Positions 1 through 10,904 of a stretch of 64,000 nt of DNA are shown in pieces. How positions within the stretch are numbered: the stretch's first letter is position 1; every line of letters begins with the position of its first letter. The notes beneath the pieces are model-generated. The model made no database searches. It saw only the letters and a list, made by a program, of their open reading frames with translations, and was not told where the DNA came from. Source of the stretch: Theristus sp. LFF4_11 (taxonomy: Eukaryota; Nematoda; Chromadorea; Monhysterida; Xyalidae); NCBI GenBank assembly GCA_030248135.1, contig JASANC010000363.1, positions 1 to 64,000 on the forward strand, read 5' to 3'. Position numbers and translations under genes: made by a program.

Positions 1-2219
1 TGTGCGGCATGTTTAGTCGCAAATCTTCTCTTTTTAATCTCAAAATGATTCTGTCAAAAACATTTTCGTGTTTTTACAATTTGCGCAGGGCTTTTTCAGG
101 ACTTTTGTTTTGGCCGCCAAACTGCAGAGCAGAATATTTGAATTTTTCTCTTCTTTTGAGGACAAGGTCTTTCCGAATATTTTTTGCCATTTCTCCAGGC
201 CAAAAATTGTCGGCTTTTTTACTTTCGGTCTTTAATATGATGAGTCGTTTTGCGAAATAGTAAGTCTCATAGTCTTTCACCTGTTCTATAAAAGTGTTCA
301 AAAATAAAAAATCATACAGCACAGATAATCACCATTTTCAAAAACCCTCAAGGGGCATTCGTGAAGCAGTATTTAGTGACTCGTAGCTATGCGTCACTAA
401 ATACCGTTCCGGTATGCCGGTAGTCTCAACTCAGAACTATCGATAGAACTTGACATGACTGCAAAGTGTTTATAAAACCCTACCATTATAATATAGATAT
501 TATTACTCATTGCACGACGTAAACATGATCGACAATCGACATAATTTTTTATGACACTTTGTCACACTCACACACAGATTCGCTTTTCTATTTTTTGTAT
601 TTTTTTGTTCATGAAAGCTTGAAATAAAAACCTAGCAAACAAACTGATATTGTCTGCTCTGGGGTCCGTTTGCAGGTGTATGTCGTGAAATCGCGCTTGT
701 GATTTTAACAAAAAGTAGTCAATATAGTATTAGCTGAATGGAACCTCTTCTTATCGTTGAGATAGAGCACCTGTTCTAGGCGAAACATTTTGTGCTGTGA
801 GGAAGAACAGAACATTCAGAAGCGAACTCATGTTTTACAATGGACCCAAAAAAGATATTACATAAGTATGGATGTTGTCTCTGTTTTACAATTGATTTCA
901 CGTTTTTTTTCCCACGGAAATGACCATTTTGAATGAGCACTCTTTCATGTTGATTTGGCTGACGTTACGGTGGTATTTTCTGTTGCGTGCAAAAATCGCA
1001 TTTCAGCATCAATAATCAATCAGCCTCCAAACAGCTTGCATAGTATAAATGGTGGTAGTTGGCCACTGACTGGCACCAAAAAGAAACATAAACGTGTTTT
1101 ATGCAGAGTTTATTGCTCCAGTCCGAGTGTAGGCACAGTCAGAGCTCTGCATGGTCTCTGCTTCTGCTATTTATTTTGCATTCGCTTGCGTGAAAATGGA
1201 AATTGTAAGAAACAATGTGAAACGTTACGTTATTCGCGCCAGCTTTGTTGAAGGGGTGAAACATTGGGATCAGGGATCAGCTCCAGCTCCGGTTTAGCTT
1301 TGTAGTTTTACGTATTTCTTTCTGTGCTGCTGAGTCTTGTTCTTCGGAGTGCTACATTATGAAAGAAATGCACATGCATCTTCATCAAAAATCCATTCCA
1401 CTGGCACGGGTGCAGCGGCTGCACACGCACAGCATCTACCCATCTGTGGAGAAGTGTCGGGAACCCATCTGTAACGCTTGTCGATGCGGAAAATAGATCA
1501 GAAAACAAATCAGGACGATGAACCGATTTCATTCGCCGTTACATTACATATCAGTCTCTCCTTCAACTCACCAGTTTTTTAATTGTATTAGCTGTGAGCT
1601 CTGTCTGTCTGTTCCCTCTTCCTTAGTGCAAGCACGAAGTTTTGAGCCACTGATCGAAATGTGCGCCCAGAAATTTTTTGTCGTGGCAGCCAGGTGCAAC
1701 CACCAATCAGCGTGCAGATTCTTTTTCATTTGTTTTCCTGTTCCAACAATCAGCGTGCTAGATTCCCGTTTTCTTATTTGTTTCCTCGGCTACCCAATCA
1801 GGTGCGATCAACCAACCAACCATCCTTTATGTTTTCTGTTTCTGGTCGTCGTGGTCCAGTGCAACGTGCAACCAACAGCAATTCAATTCATTAATACAAT
1901 TCAACAATCACCGTTTTTCTGGTTCAAACATTCAGGGTAGCCTTTTTCGCCATTGAGATCGCGGACAACGGTCGAAAGCCCACGAACGGCGCCGCTTTGT
2001 TTTCTGCTTCTTCACCACTTTTCTTGATCAAAGAAGTTGCAACATGGAATTACATTTTCTTCGCTTTGAACTAAATGAAAGAAAACTAGAAATGAATTGG
2101 CTGGCACACCTTTCTAAAACATCAATGTCTATCACTGAAGCGCGATTGCTTATAATTCACGCTCTGGTTTTCTTTCTGCTGTTTAGTACAAAATATTTCT
2201 TTCCCTATGTAGGCCAACC
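1..2219. other. Left intergenic stretch with no supported gene
   Basis: No reading frame here has codon texture, homology or splice structure that I can defend. It holds one short MITE-like hairpin (351-418) and otherwise AT-rich unique-looking DNA. It ends at the 8-base GGCCAACC target duplication that starts the large transposon block. Confidence 0.6.
351..418 (+). repeat. MITE family A, copy 1 (short)
   Basis: Begins AAGGGGCATTCGTGAAGCAG and folds back through GTATTTAGTGAC / GTCACTAAATAC. The same terminal sequence recurs at 16653, 24151, 36913, 41029 and 63678. The right terminus is diverged compared with the copies at 24151 and 36913. Confidence 0.6.
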
Positions 2220-2753
2220 CAGTAGCGAAAGCGGGACCTCGGGTGAGGGGGGGTGTTTGCCTAATTTCAGAGGGGGGGGGGGGTCAGGTGCCTTCTCGGT
2301 GAGGGGGGGGTGCACGGGCAGCAAATTTTCCTGAGGGGGGGGGGGTGCACTGGCAGAAAAATTTCGTGAGGGGGGGGGTGCACGGGATCGCACGGGTAAT
2401 ACCAAATTTTTGCCTCAGAAAAACACAGAAATTCTTGTAAAATACAGAATATTTTGTGCAAACAAGCTGCTTGTTTGGTCAGAAACAACAAAATCTATGC
2501 AGGGACAGACACAAACGTCAAGAAAAATGCAAAAATTACGGTATTTTTGGAAAAAATTGAGATGAGATTGACCACCGTGAGGGGGTGGGGGTGCGATACC
2601 GGGGTTTCGCGCGGAGGGGGGGGGGGGGAGTCTAGTACAGTACCGTGGGCCCAAAAAAATTTTCGAGGGGGGGGGGGTATGGTACCGTGGGGGGGGGGGG
2701 GTGCCGACCAAAAAGTGAGGGGGGGTCCAACCTATGGTAACGTGGGACCCCCC

Positions 2754-3433
2754 TAGGGTTGTTAAACAAAAATGAAAATTTTTTTTTTAAAAAAAAGTGA
2801 TTAAAAAAAAACAAAAATGCCGATTTTTTTTTTAAAAAAAAAAAATTCGAAAAATTTTCCTCTAATATGCTCTGAAAACCTCAATTTTGGCACAATTTTT
2901 CGAAAGTTCAACAAAAATTTTCTTTGATTATACCTCGTAAAACCTTTAGCAGTCGATTTTGGACCGTTTTACCGACTGATTTTACGCTTCGACAACATCT
3001 GCGATGAAGTTTTTGAGCGTCCCAAAGCTTGGCCTACCATTTCCGATGCAGATAAGGTGACGATTCGCCTCGCAAAGCGTCCGGTTGTGCTCGCTGCTCC
3101 GTTTGCAAGCGCTACGTTGTCTGGTTGCTGCTTCGTGACGTGTCGTCGCGACATTAGTTTAGCTGGGGACAATTAGTGACGTTTTGGAGGTCAAAACACA
3201 AGAAGAGGCATGGTGACGATTTGGAAAAGGGGTAATTGAGGTCACCAAAACAAAATCTGCAAAGTTCCGCCATACGGGTGTCATTCGGGAGGCGCTTGCA
3301 TATCATATGTGGTTCTTCGGACTCCCTGATTGATTTAGCACAACTTTGATTTTTAAAATTTTTTTTAAAAAAAAAAATTTTTTTTTTTAAAAAAAAACAA
3401 AAATGACGATTTTTGTTTTTTTTAACAACCCTA
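2754..3433. mobile_element. Non-autonomous hAT-like element J, copy 1
   Basis: Ends are TAGGGTTGTTAAA and AACAACCCTA, flanked by the 8-bp duplication GACCCCCC (2746-2753 and 3434-3441). TAGGG termini with 8-bp duplications fit hAT. The centre (about 2860-3350) is nearly identical to 31951-32500 in copy 2, including a coding-like segment. The A/T homopolymer blocks just inside both ends are palindromic. Confidence 0.75.
2975..3175 (+). pseudogene. Coding-like captured segment inside element J, copy 1
   Basis: GC-rich, codon-like sequence inside an AT-rich element. It reads FDNICDEVFERPKAWP, then TISDADKVTIRLAKRP, then VVLAAPFASATLSG before a stop. The second copy at 32066-32252 preserves the same peptide with a few substitutions, after an acceptor-like TTTTAG. 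I do not recognise the protein. It may be a host exon picked up by the element or a remnant of a transposon gene. Confidence 0.45.
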
Positions 3434-3439
3434 GACCCC

Positions 3440-4035
3440 CCCCCCCAGGGGGGTCCCATGGGGGGGGTGCGTTTTTTCAAAATTTTCTGTGGGGGGGGGG
3501 GTCCACCCCCCCCCCCCCCCCCCCCCCATGAAATTTTTTCGCTTAAATTTGAAAGGAAAAACGCTAAATTTTGCTGCAAAATCTTTGAAATTACAATGAA
3601 GATGGTCAAGTTATCATATATTCAGCATATATTATTGACTTTTTAGAAAAAAAATCTTGAATTTAGAAAAAAAAATTTAGTGTGTGCACAAAATTTTGGG
3701 GGGGGGGGTGTCCGCCAGACAAAATTTCATGGGGGGGGGGGGGGGGGGGGTGTCGGCCAAATTTTCGAGGGGGGGGTACGATGGGGGGTGCCCGGTTTTA
3801 GGGGGGGGGGGGGTGGCACGGTGCCCCCCACCCCCCCACCCGACGGTCTCGGGTGCTCTGGGGGGGGGTGTACCCCCCCCCACCCCCCCCCGCCCACGGT
3901 ACTGGTCTAGTACCCGTGTCGAGGTAAAGGGGGGGAGGGGGGGTACACGGGTATCTGCCCGTGCACGGGCAGGATTTTCGGCTGAGGGGGGGGGTGGTCC
4001 GTGGACCCCCCCCCACCCCCCCGCACTTTCGCTAG
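3440..4035. repeat. G/C-homopolymer block of the composite element
   Basis: A succession of G-runs (often 8 to 18 bases) and C-runs, spaced by short motifs such as TGTCCGCC, CACGGGTATCTGCCCGTGCA and CGAGGTAAAG. Homologous spacers occur in reverse orientation at 30390-30460 and 31500-31560. Apparent proline- or glycine-rich frames here are simply homopolymer translations. Confidence 0.7.
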
Positions 4036-4044
4036 ATTCTGTAT

Positions 4045-4138
4045 AAAAACACCGCAGCGGTGAAAACACCGCACCGATGAAAACACCGCACGGTGAAAAC
4101 ACCGCACCGATGAAAACACCGCACGGTGTGATTTATGG
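4045..4138 (+). repeat. Left arm of a 94-bp inverted repeat
   Basis: AAAAACACCGCAGCGGTG is followed by alternating ACACCGCACCGATGAAA and ACACCGCACGGTG units. The exact reverse complement is at 10240-10333, 6.1 kb away. The arm is built from small CACCGxxCGGTG hairpins. Confidence 0.85.
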
Positions 4139-4756
4139 GGTGAATATTAAAAAAACCATGGTGTATAAAAACACCATGAGATAACAAAACCATGTGTATA
4201 TTTTAACCACCAAAATCCTGGAAACTGAAAAGCTAAATAAACCATGGTGTAAAAAAACACCATGATTTGTTAAATGGCTGTATTCGACGTTTAAAGGCTG
4301 CCAGCAGTGAGATTTAGCACTAAAATAAAAAAACGGCATTGATTTATGATCGTCAACTCCAGAAAAGCGAATGACACTTCCTTTTTTTGTTTTTTTAAGA
4401 GCCATGTATATGGGCGTCGAAGGGCTGGTTAACTGTTTTTTTCCTGCACGTGGTTTGGATGAAAAGTCAGAAAGCCGGCGACGGAGTTTGGCTTCCATTA
4501 GTTCCATCCATTTTCACGTGGAGAAATCGGTTGAGCGCAGCGCCGGCAGAGTCGCGTGTTCAAAAATTTTTTGCCGTTGATGCTGCGTGTGGAAATAAAC
4601 GCTGAACATTGAACATTTTTTTGAAAATAACTGAGCCGAAAAACTTTCTCAGATAGATATATTCGAAAAAAATTTTTGGGGGGGCGCCCCCCCCCCAGCC
4701 CCCCTCCCCTAGAACAACTATGTCGCCTAGATCACGATTTCCTTGGCCGATTTCGA
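4139..4756. other. AT-rich filler with small palindromes and a G/C hairpin
   Basis: Contains several short CCATGGTGT / ACACCATGG palindromes (about 4155-4265). A GGGGGGGCGCCCCCCCCCC hairpin at about 4677-4700 recurs at about 32872-32910 with the same flank (GAACAACTATG). No gene is supported. Confidence 0.5.
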
Positions 4757-4993
4757 CGATCGATAGCTCAATCAACTCAGCAGAGCATCCGGAACACGCT
4801 AATGTGTCGTTTATGATTAGTTTTTGTTTCATTCAACAATGGTTCGTGTGCAATAAAAAATATGAAAAAACACACAACACCAATTTATGGTGGTGTGTGA
4901 TTTTTTCGATTTTCAGAAAACCGCCGAAACAAACCACAAACGACATATCACCGTGTTCCTGGTGCTCTGCTGAGTTGATTGAGCCATCGATCG
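4757..4993. repeat. Palindromic repeat H, solitary copy
   Basis: Ends CGATCGATAGCTCAATCAAC and GTTGATTGAGCCATCGATCG are inverted. The interior shares the TTTTTCGATTTTCAGAAAAC segment with the tandem copies at 9116-10088, though at lower identity. Confidence 0.7.
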
Positions 4994-5339
4994 CCGAAAT
5001 CGGTCCAGAAGGGAAGAGGAAAACAAGAATGCAAAAGAAGGAATGTGTGTGTGTTTGTTTGGTTGTGTGAAAAAAAAAAAAATTTTGGGTTTGGGTAAAA
5101 GTGAATCATGCGGATGCGCGAGCGAGCGCCAGCGAGCGGACAGCGCATCACGCATAATATGAGCCTATATGAGCCGTTATCCCCTCGCGCGCTTTTTTCA
5201 AATTTGCTCGTTGCGTCCAGCGAGCATAGTATAAGCTACAAACCTGCTCCTGTGCACACGAAACGAACACCCAAAGTTGTGCTTGGAGCCGCGAAAAAAT
5301 TTTTATCGGACAACTTTTCATACGCTGTAGACACGAAAA

Positions 5340-5811
5340 ACCTATTCTGAAATTTATGTTACTTATTTTTGTTTCTATTTTTTTTTTCTGGTATGTAATC
5401 ATATGTGTTCGCCCTTTCAATTTTTACCTGCGACACTTTCACAGTCAAACAAAAATGTTTCCTGGGGTAATTTCACCTGGAGATTTTGAAAATTGGGTTA
5501 ATTTTTTGCCCTGACCCACTTTTTGGGTAAAAAATGGGCATTTTTCAAAAATCGAAGGGTTTTTACCTGGTTTCAAGTGTTCGCCCTTTCAATTTTTAGC
5601 TGGGACACTTTCACAGTTGAACAAAAATGTTTCCTAGGGTAATTTCATCCGTATTTTCTGAAAATTTAGTTTATTTTTTTGCCCGGCACTTTTTTGAGTT
5701 AAAATTGTGCATTTTTGAAAGTTCGTAGCATTTTGACTGAGTATCAGTTTTCACTCTTACAAATTTTGTCTGAGCTACGAAAAATAATAGGAAAAAGGTC
5801 TAGTCCGTAGT
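5340..5811. repeat. Short direct repeats, no gene
   Basis: Two related segments starting GTGTTCGCCCTTTCAATTTT (5406 and 5577) followed by ACACTTTCACAGT and TTTCCTGGG/TTTCCTAGG. They make an imperfect direct repeat about 171 bp apart. Nothing coding is visible. Confidence 0.5.
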
Positions 5812-7130
5812 AATTCAATGCGCTGATCACGGATTTTGGGTTAGTTTTCTTACGTGAGCAACTCTAGATGCTGAATCGTGACGATTTCCGGCGAATCGGC
5901 CGTGGAAATCGGCGAAATCGGTCCAGAAATGAAAAACAAGAAAACTATGTTTTCCAGTGTAATTCAATGCGCTGATCACGGATTTTGGGTTAGTTTTCTT
6001 ATGTGAGCAACTCTAGATACCGAATCGTGACGATTTCGGGCGAATCGGCCGTCGAAATTGGCGAAATCGGTCCAGAAACGAAAAACAAGAAAAGGGTGTT
6101 TTCCAGAGTAATTCAATGCGCTGATCACGGATTTTGGGTTAGTTTTCTTACGTGAGCAACTCTAGATACCGAATCGTGACGATTTCGGGCGAATCGGCCG
6201 TCGAAATTGGCGAAATCGGTCCAGAAACGAAAAATAAGAAAAGGGTGTTTTCCAGGGTAATTCAATGCGCTGATTACGAATTTTGGGTTAGTTTTTTATG
6301 CAAGCAACTCTAGATGCTGAATCGTGACGATGTCGGGCGAATCGGCCGTGGAAATCGGCGAAATCGGTCCAGAAACGAAAAACAAGGAAAAAAGTTTTCC
6401 AGGGTAATTCAATGCGCTGATCACGGATATTGGGTTAGTTTTCTTACGTGAGCAACTCTAGATGCTGAATCGTGACGATTTCGGGCGAATCGGCCGTGGA
6501 AATTGGCAAAATCGGTCCAGAAACGAAAAACAAGAAAAGGGTGTTTTCCATGGTAATTCAATGCGCTGATCACGGATTTTTGATTAGTTTTCTTATGTGA
6601 GCAACTCTAGATACTGAATCGTGACGATTTCGGGCGAATCGGTCGTGGAAATTGGCGAAATCAATCCGGATACGAAAAACGAGAAAAAGATGTTTTCCAG
6701 GGTAATTCAATGCGGTGATCACGGATTTTGGTTAGTTTTCTTACGTGAGCAACTCTAGATGCTGAACCGTGACGATTTCGGGCGAATCGGCCGTGGAAAT
6801 TGGCGAAATCGGTCCAGAAACGAAAAATAAGAAAAGGGTGTTTTCCAGGGTAATTCAATGCGCTGATCACGGATTTTGTGTTAGTTCTTTCAAGTGAGCA
6901 ACTCTAGTTACAGAATCGTGACGATTTGGGGCGAATCGGCAGTGGAATTTAGTGAAACCGGTCTAGAAATGAAAAACAAGAAATCGGTGTTTTCCATGGT
7001 AATTCATTGCGCCGATCACGGCTTTTGGGTCAGTTTTCTTATGTGAGCAATTCTAGGTACTGAATCGTGACGATTTTGGGCGAATCGGCCGTAAAAATAG
7101 CATAGACGAAATTGGCCTAAAAACGAAAAA
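5812..7130 (+). repeat. Tandem array, nine copies of a 149-bp unit
   Basis: The anchor AATTCAATGCGCTGATCACG starts at 5812, 5961, 6110, 6259, 6406, 6555, 6704, 6852 and 7001, giving a period of 147-149 bp. Each unit also has GTGAGCAACTCTAGAT, GAATCGTGACGATTTC and GAAATCGGTCCAGAAA. The first and last units are the most diverged. It is satellite-like and non-coding. Confidence 0.95.
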
Positions 7131-7223
7131 TGAAAAACCTGAGTTGTCCGGGGTTTAGAAGAATGTGTGACCAACGTATTGTGATTTTGGTCCGACCTTT
7201 GGGGCTTATGTAAAAGTCAGAAT

Positions 7224-8266
7224 ATTATCTAAAAATGCGGGAGACGCATATAAAAGGAGGAATATGGCCTTGTGTAAGCAGTGAAAGACTTGTCTCGACA
7301 ACGCTTTTCAAGTCTCTGATGTGGTACACACGGATACAAGTACATAAGAGTCATATTTTTGCGCCGTTTATTTTTTATTTCGGTTGCAAGTGGCAACCCT
7401 CGTACATTGTAGACAAATGAAACTTTCACATTTGCTTTTTTCTAGCTTTTAGCGACCTCTAAAACTACTAAAATAACGATCAGACTTTAGATCGCTGACA
7501 CTGGTTTGCACAAAGTGTATCGCAGAGGCATTGGGAACGCAAGGTGTCCTTCTGTGGCAAAGGCAATGACTGACCGGTTTATCCTGTCACAAGAGTTTGG
7601 TAAAAAGGGTGAAAATCAACGGAAGACAACACTTTTTGCACTGGTGCTGCTGTATGCACAGCGGTGCGTACGTCAGCAACAACGATAAAGCTACATGCAG
7701 CAATGTTTTGCAATCTCTGATGTTTCTGTTTTTTGCACAGAATTTACAGTATAGCCGATTAAACATGGCAGTTTTTTTCAGGGTGCAAGGAGCGCGCGAA
7801 TTTTGAATGAAAGAAAAAGAAGTTCAGAAACCAAATTGTATGCCAAATTTGACGCGTTTTTTTAAACTAATGGATTATCCGTATTATTCTGTTCATTCTT
7901 TCTCCCTTGCACACATGATTGGAAATTATGTTGGCATTTTTGAAAAAGACAACTCCTAGTCAGCGACTAATCCCGCCTTGATGGACTGCCTCATTTATTC
8001 GGCCATGCTGTACAGAATTTCGCACATGATGTGATTTTAGACTAAACTGAAGAGGACAATTGAAAAATATCTAGATAACTTCAAAGTTTTTACGCTTTTC
8101 AGCAAGCTTTTAAACAACAAACGCGGCGCAAAAATATGACTCTTATGTACTTGTATCCGTGTGTACCACATCAGAGACTTGAAAAGCGTTGTCGAGACAA
8201 GTCTTTCACTGCTTACACAAGGCCATATTCCTCCTTTTATATGCGTCTCCCGCATTTTTAGATAAT
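7224..8266. mobile_element. Foldback element with 143-bp inverted arms
   Basis: Arms 7224-7366 and 8124-8266 are essentially perfect inverted copies beginning ATTATCTAAAAATGCGGG. The core (about 7500-7990) holds a dispersed repeat including CAGGGTGCAAGGAGCGCGCG, whose relative lies in BTBD9 intron 2 (about 34125-34350). No transposase frame is present, and I see no clear target duplication. Confidence 0.85.
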
Positions 8267-8410
8267 TTGTGCAATAAAAAATTTACGAAAAAACACAAAA
8301 CACCAAATTATTGTGATTTGGATTTTTTTCGATTTTCAGAAAACCGTGAAAACCAACCACAAACGAGGTATCATCGTCTTCCGGGTACTCCGCTGAGTTG
8401 ATTGATGTCT
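8267..8410. repeat. Truncated palindromic repeat H
   Basis: Starts inside the H unit (TTGTGCAATAAAAAATTTAC) directly at the edge of the foldback element and runs to its CTCCGCTGAGTTGATTGA terminus. The other half of H is missing, as if the foldback insertion or a deletion removed it. Confidence 0.6.
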
Positions 8411-8687
8411 TGATCAACCGATTTGACTGACGGAATCGCCGGCCAGGTCGATTTGAAAATTTCAACCATTTACACAGTGAAGATAGGCAAAAGTGTCAAA
8501 TTTTAAAATTGACCTGGCCGGCGATTCCGCCGGCCGAATCGACCGATCAGCGTCTTAATCGGAAGCTCGGGACGTTCGGAATACGATGCAAACTCATTTG
8601 CGGCCGGTCCAGCAAACAGGCAACTGTTATTTCAAGTCAATAAAAAAAATTGTGAAAAACGACAAAACACGTAAAAACGTGTGTTGT

Positions 8688-9026
8688 CAGTTTTTCAACA
8701 GTTCGAAAAATTTCAAAAAATTTAACACACCGACCGCAAATGCAATCTGCACATGTAGAGGGCATCCTGGCGAGTTGATTGATGTCTTGATCAGCCGATT
8801 TGACCGACGGAATCGCCGGCCAGGTCGATTTGAAAATTTCAACCATTTACACAGTGAAGATAGGCAAAAAAGTCAAATTTTCAAATTGACCTGGCCGGCG
8901 ATTCCGTCGGTTAAATCGGCTGATCAAGACATCAATCAACTCGCCAGGATGCCCTCTACATGTGCAGATTGCATTTGCGGTCGGTGGGTTAAATTTTTTG
9001 AAATTTTTTGAACTGTTGAAAAACTG
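8688..9026. repeat. Large palindrome
   Basis: Left arm CAGTTTTTCAACAGTT...GCCGGCCAGGTCGATTTG and right arm CAAATTGACCTGGCCGGC...TTGAAAAACTG are near-perfect inverted copies of about 150 bp around a short loop. A shorter inverted pair with the same GACCTGGCCGGCGATTCC core lies at about 8420-8540. Confidence 0.8.
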
Positions 9027-9030
9027 AAAC

Positions 9031-10131
9031 GTGGCGCACGAGACACACGTCGTGAAACGCAGATATTGCCAACACATAACGTCGCCCAGATCACGATTTC
9101 CTCGGCCGATTTCGACGATCGATGGCTCAATCAACTCAGCGGAGTACCCGGAAGACGATGATGCCTCGTTTGTGGTTGGTTTTCACGGTTTTCTGAAAAT
9201 CGAAAAAAATCCAAATCACAATAAATTGGTGTTTTGTGTTTTTTCGTAAATTTTTTATTGCACAACGACCAATGTTAAATAAAAACAAAACCAACCACAA
9301 TCGACACATCGTCGTGTTCCGGATGCTCTGCTGAGTTGATTGAGCCATCGATCGTCGAAATCGACCGAGGAAATCGTGATCTGGGCGACGTTATGTGTTG
9401 GCAATATTTGCGTTTCACGACGTGTGTCTCGTGCGCCGACCTGTCACGCGACTCTGCCAGCGCTGTGCTCAACCGATTTCGACGATCGATAGCTCAATCA
9501 ACTCAGCGGAGTACCCGGAAGACGATGTTGCCTCGTTTGTGGTTCGTTTTCACGGTTTTCTGAAAATCGAAAAAAATCCAAATCACAATAAATTGGTGTT
9601 TTGTGTTTTTTCGTAAATTTTTTATTGCACAACGACCAATGTTAAATAAAAACAAAACCAACCACAATCGACACATCGTCGTGTTCCGGATGCTCTGCTG
9701 AGTTGATTGAGCCATCGATCGTCGAAATCGGCCGAGGAAATCGTGATCTGGGCGACGTTATGTGTTGGCAATATTTGCGTTTCACGACGTGTGTCTCGTG
9801 CGCCGACCTGTCACGCGACTCTGCCAGCGCTGTGCTCAACCGATTTCGACGATCGATAGCTCAATCAACTCAGCGGAGTACCCGGAAGACGATGATGCCT
9901 CGTTTGTGGTTCGTTTTCACGGTTTTCTGAAAATCGAAAAAAATCCAAATCACAATAAATTGGTGTTTTGTGTTTTTTCGTAAATTTTTTATTGCACAAC
10001 GACCAATGTTAAATAAAAACAAAACCAACCACAATCGACACATCGTCGTGTTCCGGATGCTCTGCTGAGTTGATTGAGCCATCGATCGTCGAAATCGGCC
10101 GAGGAAATCGTGATCTGGGCGACGTTATGTG
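9031..10131 (+). repeat. 367-bp tandem array of palindromic repeat H
   Basis: The segment GCTCAATCAACTCAGCGGAG recurs at 9125, 9492 and 9859, an exact 367-bp period. Each unit contains a 245-bp palindromic H element plus a spacer with GTTATGTGTTGGCAATATTT. Units are almost identical, so amplification is recent. Short frames in both directions repeat at the same period and are not genes. Confidence 0.95.
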
Positions 10132-10239
10132 TTACGTTATCAATAGAATGGTCACAACCACGAAAAACAAAAAAAAACTTTATTAACAGCATAAAATCTG
10201 TTGGTACAACACCCTATATTCATGCCGACCCAACCCGTT

Positions 10240-10333
10240 CCATAAATCACACCGTGCGGTGTTTTCATCGGTGCGGTGTTTTCACCGTGCGGTGTTTTCA
10301 TCGGTGCGGTGTTTTCACCGCTGCGGTGTTTTT
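10240..10333 (-). repeat. Right arm of the 94-bp inverted repeat
   Basis: Reverse complement of 4045-4138. It lies 11 bases inside the right terminal inverted repeat of the composite element. Confidence 0.85.
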
Positions 10334-10904
10334 AGCAATTACCCTTTCGCTACTGGGCCAACCCTTGTTCTTGCTTTTTGCCGATCGATTATTGTTTTGC
10401 TTGTTGTGTTTTACTGAAAAAAAACTGATTCTTCTGCTGGCTGATCCGATGTGAAATAGTCGTTTTTTGCAGTTGTATGTGCATCGTTTTGACTTTGAGT
10501 ATGACGTTTTTCGTGTGTCGCAAAAAAATCAGAAACAAAACGAAAATAAACAATGTTGGTATTGAAAATATAATGTTTATGTTGGTGGTGGTGCCGTGGT
10601 GGTGGCGCTGTATGTTTTTTTTGCGTACCAATGCAATCAAAAAAGAAATGAAAAAAAAATTCAGAAAAGCCCGCCGCGCCGCGGTGACGACAGTCGAGGA
10701 GGAGAGGAAGATCAGTCTGCCGAAACTCCAAAAGCGACGTCGCACGGTGGTGCCGGATCGAAAACCCGCCAAGAAGGCGGTCAACGCCGAAACAACCCCG
10801 GCGAGCTCATAATTGCGGTGACGGAGAGGACGCCAGCAGCAGCAGACGGCGACGACGGTGACGACGACGGACGAAAAACTCCGCCGACTCCGAAAACGCG
10901 CCCG

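Larger units (their letters stand above)
2220..10355. mobile_element. 8.1-kb composite hAT-like element with G-tract termini
   Basis: The ends are perfect 12-bp inverted repeats, CAGTAGCGAAAG on the left and CTTTCGCTACTG on the right. They are flanked by an 8-bp direct repeat GGCCAACC (2212-2219 and 10356-10363). A TIR starting CAG plus an 8-bp duplication is the hAT superfamily pattern. The left end carries tandem G-runs of 7 to 13 separated by GTGCACGGG-type spacers. A C-rich counterpart lies at 3990-4035. No transposase frame is visible, so it is non-autonomous. The interior was enlarged by later insertions: a smaller hAT-like element at 2754-3433 and the long inverted-arm block at 4045-10333. 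A 1.6-kb relative in the opposite orientation lies at 30370-31950. Confidence 0.75.

Noticed and set aside
2205..2756. Proline- and glycine-rich reading frames across G-runs on both strands
   Set aside because: They are translations of homopolymer G or C blocks inside a transposon end; the frame changes with each run length and no other coding signal is present.
9136..10082. Repeated open frames of about 70-75 codons on both strands at 367-bp intervals
   Set aside because: They recur exactly with the tandem repeat period and are mirrored by the palindrome, so they reflect repeat structure, not genes.
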